DNA from: JANMQK01 sp031370485
GTDB lineage: Bacteria; Acidobacteriota; Polarisedimenticolia; Gp22-AA2
Length of the DNA: 7,365 bases
Assembly: GCA_031370485.1 (NCBI GenBank)
Contig: JANMQK010000291.1
Location: 1 to 7,365, forward strand
Direction of reading: 5' to 3'
The notes under the pieces were generated by a model. The model saw nothing but the letters and a program-made list of their open reading frames with translations. It searched no databases and was not told the origin of the DNA. Shown piece by piece: positions 4,696-7,365 of this stretch. A program made the translations under genes and the position numbers. Positions within the stretch are counted from its first letter, which is position 1; each line of letters starts with the position of its first letter.

Positions 4696-5709
4696 TCAGG
4701 CCCGCCGTTTCTTCCGGGCGGCGAGCGGTGCGGGTCCGCGGGCCTTTGGGCGCCGGTTGGGCGCGGCCGCGCGGTCGCCCCGGCGGCGCGCCCGGGGCAG
4801 GACTTCCGGCTTCACCGGGCGCAGCCGGGCGTTTTCGAGGTCGAGCCCTTTCAGGTAGGTCCTGAATCCGGCGCCGAGCTCGGGGCTCCGAAGCGCGAAC
4901 TCGACGGTCGCCTTGAGGAACCCGAGCTTGTTACCCGTGTCGTAGCGCTTCCCCGCGAACCGGTGGGCGAAGATCGGCTGCTGCCTCAGGAGGGAGCGCA
5001 TCCCGTCGGTCAGCTGGATCTCGCCGCCGCTTCCGGGAGGGGTCATCTCGAGATGCTGGAAGATCTCCGGGGTCAGGATATAGCGGCCGATGATCGCGAG
5101 ATCGGAGGGCGCCTCGGCCGGAGACGGTTTTTCTATCAGGTCGGTGACCTGGTAGAGATCCTTCCCAACGGGACGGGCGGCGATCATGCCGTAATCCCGC
5201 GTGCGCGACCGGCTCACCCTCTCGACCGCCAAGAGGGGGGAGCGGTGCTTCTCGTACACCTTCATCATCTGGAGCATGACCGGCACCTGCGCGTGGATGA
5301 TGTCGTCGCCCAGGAAGACCGCGAACGGCTCGTCGCCGACCAGATCGCGGGCCATCAGGATGGCGTGCCCCAGGCCCAGCGGCTCTTTCTGGCGCACGTA
5401 GCTGATGCGGATCATCTCGGAGATCGACCGCACCTGCTTCAGGAGGTCGAGCTTCCCGCGGGCCTCCAGCAGCTGCTCGAGCTCGTAGGCGACATCGAAG
5501 TGGTCCTCGATGGCGGTCTTGCCGCGACCCGTCACGATGATGATCGATTCGATGCCCGAGGCGACCGCCTCCTCGATCACGTACTGGATCACCGGCTTGT
5601 CGACGAGGGGGAGCATTTCCTTGGGTTGCGCCTTGGTGGCGGGCAGGAAGCGGGTGCCGAGCCCGGCCGCGGGGAAGACGGCCTTCCGGATGACGGCGTC
5701 GGTCTTCAT
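4696..5709 (-). CDS. galU: UTP-glucose-1-phosphate uridylyltransferase (GalU)
   Basis: GalU makes UDP-glucose from UTP and glucose 1-phosphate in the cytoplasm, feeding surface polysaccharide, glycolipid and trehalose pathways. The product is 337 aa. Nucleotidyltransferase motifs are AAGLGTRFLPATKAQPKEM (14-32), QKEPLGLGHA (107-116), the metal-binding GDD (134-136), TDLIEKP (189-195), GRYILTPEIF (208-217), GGEIQLTD (228-235) and KRYDTGNKLG (254-263). The usual GalU ends near residue 295. Here a tail of about 40 residues (298-337), rich in Arg, Lys, Pro and Ala, follows and has no family counterpart that I know. The ATG at 5709 fits the conserved N-terminus (IRKAVFPAAG). No Shine-Dalgarno sequence is visible, but TATAAT (5736-5741) ends 26 nt upstream, inside the last codons of the peptidase gene. 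Confidence 0.96.
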   Translation of the reverse strand: MKTDAVIRKAVFPAAGLGTRFLPATKAQPKEMLPLVDKPVIQYVIEEAVASGIESIIIVTGRGKTAIEDHFDVAYELEQLLEARGKLDLLKQVRSISEMIRISYVRQKEPLGLGHAILMARDLVGDEPFAVFLGDDIIHAQVPVMLQMMKVYEKHRSPLLAVERVSRSRTRDYGMIAARPVGKDLYQVTDLIEKPSPAEAPSDLAIIGRYILTPEIFQHLEMTPPGSGGEIQLTDGMRSLLRQQPIFAHRFAGKRYDTGNKLGFLKATVEFALRSPELGAGFRTYLKGLDLENARLRPVKPEVLPRARRRGDRAAAPNRRPKARGPAPLAARKKRRA

Positions 5710-5722
5710 GCGCGGGCGGGGC

Positions 5723-6316
5723 TCATAGGTCGCGGATTATAGACCAGAGGCGCGAGAGCAGCGGCGGCGTTTCGCGGGCCCGGCGCTTCGGGGCAGGCGG
5801 GTCGGGGCTCGTGTCCACCTGCGCGCGCAGGTGCCGGAGGCGCGCGTAGAACCCCGCGGTGTGGAACGAGCGCTGGAGGCCCAGGGCGAAGGCGTCGTGA
5901 TGGTGGCAGAACTCGTGGAGCAGCGTATGGAGGAAGGCGGATGGGCGGACGACATCGCCCCGGGCCGGGGTGAGGTTGGGGACGCGGATGCGCCCCAGGG
6001 ACTTGCCGCCGCGCGCTACGGTTGGGTCGGCCGCGGTGGGTCTCCGGCGCCGGTATTCGCCCTGAAGACTGTAGACGATCCGCGTCCCGGCCCGGCGGTG
6101 CGGCTGCGATTCGTCGGGCACCACCAGCTCAACACCGGGCAGGCCGGTCTGCCGGCAGAGCTCATCGAGAAGGTCGGCCCCGAGCCGCCGGCGGCTCAGG
6201 GCATCGTGCGCGTCCAACAGCCGCGCGGCGCTCTCCGCGGCGGCCACCGGATCCGGCAGAGGCAGGGCGCGGATCCGGTTGCTTCCCAGGTAGTCGGAGC
6301 GCTTGGTCCTCGCCAT
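5723..6316 (-). CDS. SprT-like zinc metallopeptidase
   Basis: The product is 197 aa. The active-site helix is FLHTLLHEFCHHHDAF (128-143), with the HExxH core H134-E135-x-x-H138. A third His, H152 in SFHTAGFYARL, fits the SprT-type layout in which the last ligand lies about 14 residues beyond the core before an aromatic helix. The N-terminal half (about 1-120) has helices and a beta-rich part (GVELVVP, TRIVYSLQGEY, GRIRVPN) ahead of the catalytic helix, as in that fold. The tail (170-185) is Pro/Arg-rich and lacks the Cys-rich zinc ribbon found in many SprT proteins. No signal peptide or membrane segment is seen, so it is probably cytoplasmic. The substrate is unknown. The ATG at 6316 starts a good N-terminus (MARTKRSDYLG) but has no Shine-Dalgarno sequence. 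The gene diverges from serS across 58 nt and precedes galU by 13 nt. Confidence 0.82.
   Translation of the reverse strand: MARTKRSDYLGSNRIRALPLPDPVAAAESAARLLDAHDALSRRRLGADLLDELCRQTGLPGVELVVPDESQPHRRAGTRIVYSLQGEYRRRRPTAADPTVARGGKSLGRIRVPNLTPARGDVVRPSAFLHTLLHEFCHHHDAFALGLQRSFHTAGFYARLRHLRAQVDTSPDPPAPKRRARETPPLLSRLWSIIRDL
5736..5741 (-). promoter_or_regulatory. Possible galU -10 box TATAAT inside the upstream gene
   Basis: A minus-strand TATAAT lies 26 nt before the galU ATG, within the Ser-Ile-Ile codons near the end of the metallopeptidase gene. The surrounding 11-mer GTCTATAATCC is identical to the one around the murA box. No -35 hexamer is apparent. The coding overlap means it could be coincidence, since TCTATAATC simply encodes the peptide here. 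Confidence 0.35.
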
Positions 6317-6337
6317 GGCACGCGATGATCGCACGGT

Positions 6338-6367
6338 TTGACACTCCGGAAACCGCTGCATTAGACT
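6338..6367 (+). promoter_or_regulatory. serS promoter TTGACA-N18-TAGACT, predicted leaderless start
   Basis: A perfect -35 hexamer TTGACA (6338-6343) is followed after 18 nt by TAGACT (6362-6367), which matches the -10 consensus at 4 of 6 positions including the key A2 and T6. Only 7 nt (CCGCCCA) separate the -10 box from the serS ATG at 6375. Transcription should therefore start at or next to the initiation codon, and there is no Shine-Dalgarno sequence. Confidence 0.65.
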
Positions 6368-6374
6368 CCGCCCA

Positions 6375-7365
6375 ATGCTTGACATGATATGGGTCCGCGA
6401 CAATCTCGCGAAGGTGGAGTCGGCGCTTCGCGATCGCGGGGCGTCCCTGGACCTGGGCGAGTTCCGGCGCCACGACGAGGCGCGCCGCGCCGCCCTCAAG
6501 GAGGTCGAGGCGCTCAAGGCGCGCCGCAACAAGGTCTCCGACGAGATCGCCCGCCTCAAGAAGGGGGGCGGTGACGCCGCGTCGATCATCGAGGAGATGC
6601 GCGCCCTCGGCGATCGCGTCAAGATCCTCGACGCTCAGGTCGCCGTGGCGGAGACCGCGATTGAATCGCTTCTCCTGACGATTCCCAACATTCCCGACGC
6701 CAGCGTTCCGGTCGGCCGGACGTCAAGCGACAACGCCGAGGTGCGGCGCGTCAGTACGCCGCCCCGCTTCGACTTCGAGCCGCTGGCGCACTGGGACCTC
6801 GGCGTGCGGCTGGGGATCCTCGATTTCGAGAGGGCGGCGAAGCTGTCGGGGGCGCGGTTCGCCGTCTACGTCGGGGCCGGGGCGCGGCTCGAGCGGGCGC
6901 TCATCAACTTCATGCTCGACCTGCACACGAAAGAGCACGGCTACACGGAGATCCTGCCGCCGTTCATGGTCAATGCCAAGGCGATGACCGGCACGGGGAA
7001 TTTGCCGAAGTTCGAGGACGATCTCTTCCGCGTCGAGAAGCTGGGGCATTACCTGATCCCGACGGCGGAGGTGCCGCTCACCAACCTGCACCGCGAGGAG
7101 ATCCTTGACGGCGCGCGGCTGCCGATCTCCTATACCGCCTGGACCCCCTGCTTTCGGAGCGAGGCCTGGTCGTACGGCAAGGACGTCAAGGGGCTCATCC
7201 GCCAGCACCAGTTCAACAAGGTCGAGCTGGTCAAGCTGACGCGCCCCGAGGAGTCGTTCGAAGCGCTCGAAAGGCTCACCTCCGACGCCGAGACCGTCCT
7301 GAAGCGTCTCGGGCTGCCGTACCGCGTCGTCACGCTCTGCACCGGGGACATGGGGTTCGCCTCGA
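6375..7365 (+). CDS. serS: Seryl-tRNA synthetase, 3' end cut by window edge
   Basis: SerRS charges tRNA-Ser (and tRNA-Sec) with serine. The first 330 residues are visible of about 425-430 usual for the family. Residues about 1-105 are the long antiparallel coiled-coil arm that contacts tRNA, rich in Glu, Lys, Arg and Ala. The class II core follows. GARFAVYVGAGARLERALINF leads to motif 1 (HGYTEILPPFMV, 188-199). TGNLPKF (207-213), TAEVPL (230-235) and motif 2 (FRSEAWSYGKDVKGLIRQHQF, from 260) come next. Motif 3 lies beyond the edge. ATG 6375 gives the normal N-terminus (MLDMIWVRDN); the second ATG at 6384 would trim it. No frame disruption is seen. It is transcribed away from the metallopeptidase gene from its own promoter. 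Confidence 0.98.
   Translation, partial: MLDMIWVRDNLAKVESALRDRGASLDLGEFRRHDEARRAALKEVEALKARRNKVSDEIARLKKGGGDAASIIEEMRALGDRVKILDAQVAVAETAIESLLLTIPNIPDASVPVGRTSSDNAEVRRVSTPPRFDFEPLAHWDLGVRLGILDFERAAKLSGARFAVYVGAGARLERALINFMLDLHTKEHGYTEILPPFMVNAKAMTGTGNLPKFEDDLFRVEKLGHYLIPTAEVPLTNLHREEILDGARLPISYTAWTPCFRSEAWSYGKDVKGLIRQHQFNKVELVKLTRPEESFEALERLTSDAETVLKRLGLPYRVVTLCTGDMGFAS

Noticed and set aside
4324..5742. 472-residue plus-strand open frame
   Set aside because: It is antisense to galU and the NlpC/P60 gene, both of which have clear family motifs. The composition is that of a high-GC shadow frame.
1..7365. Mobile element, CRISPR array or phage island
   Set aside because: No transposase, integrase, terminal inverted repeats or spaced direct repeats are seen, and coding bias is uniform across the genes.

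Overview
The window comes from a very GC-rich bacterial chromosome. Every convincing gene has a strong G/C bias at third codon positions. The content is mostly housekeeping and cell-envelope genes, and I see no phage, insertion sequence, CRISPR array, rRNA or tRNA. The gene mix and base composition would fit an uncultivated high-GC lineage such as Acidobacteriota or a deltaproteobacterial-type group. That placement is a guess; nothing here fixes the phylum.

Layout. Positions 1-206 are non-coding and hold three closely spaced hairpins. A leftward cluster follows: murA (2323 to 1067), an HIT/HinT-type nucleotide hydrolase (1036 to 692), and a small two-helix membrane protein with a PH-like tail (695 to 207) that overlaps the HIT gene by ATGA. 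Facing away from murA is a rightward gene for an FmdB-type zinc-ribbon protein (2400-2756). The two start from back-to-back TATAAT boxes. A leftward DUF2249-hemerythrin fusion (3470 to 2778) converges on the FmdB gene. Its upstream region carries a perfect 14-bp palindrome and a small rightward cysteine-motif ORF that I do not recognise. Next is a leftward cluster: a SprT-like zinc metallopeptidase (6316 to 5723), galU (5709 to 4696) and an SH3-NlpC/P60 hydrolase (4689 to 3751). serS starts divergently at 6375 and runs off the right edge with 330 codons visible.

How the genes fit together. murA makes the first committed peptidoglycan precursor, galU supplies UDP-glucose for surface glycans, and the NlpC/P60 protein probably cuts cell-wall peptides. 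The theme is therefore envelope building, with serS and HinT as general housekeeping. The hemerythrin fusion suggests handling of O2 or NO.

The most notable regulatory feature is that several starts lie only 7-8 nt downstream of a good -10 box (murA and serS, weakly the peptidase gene). This suggests leaderless or nearly leaderless transcripts. No clearly novel multi-gene system is evident. The best candidate for something undescribed is the small C-x9-C-x6-C-x2-C ORF opposite the hemerythrin gene, together with the palindrome between them.
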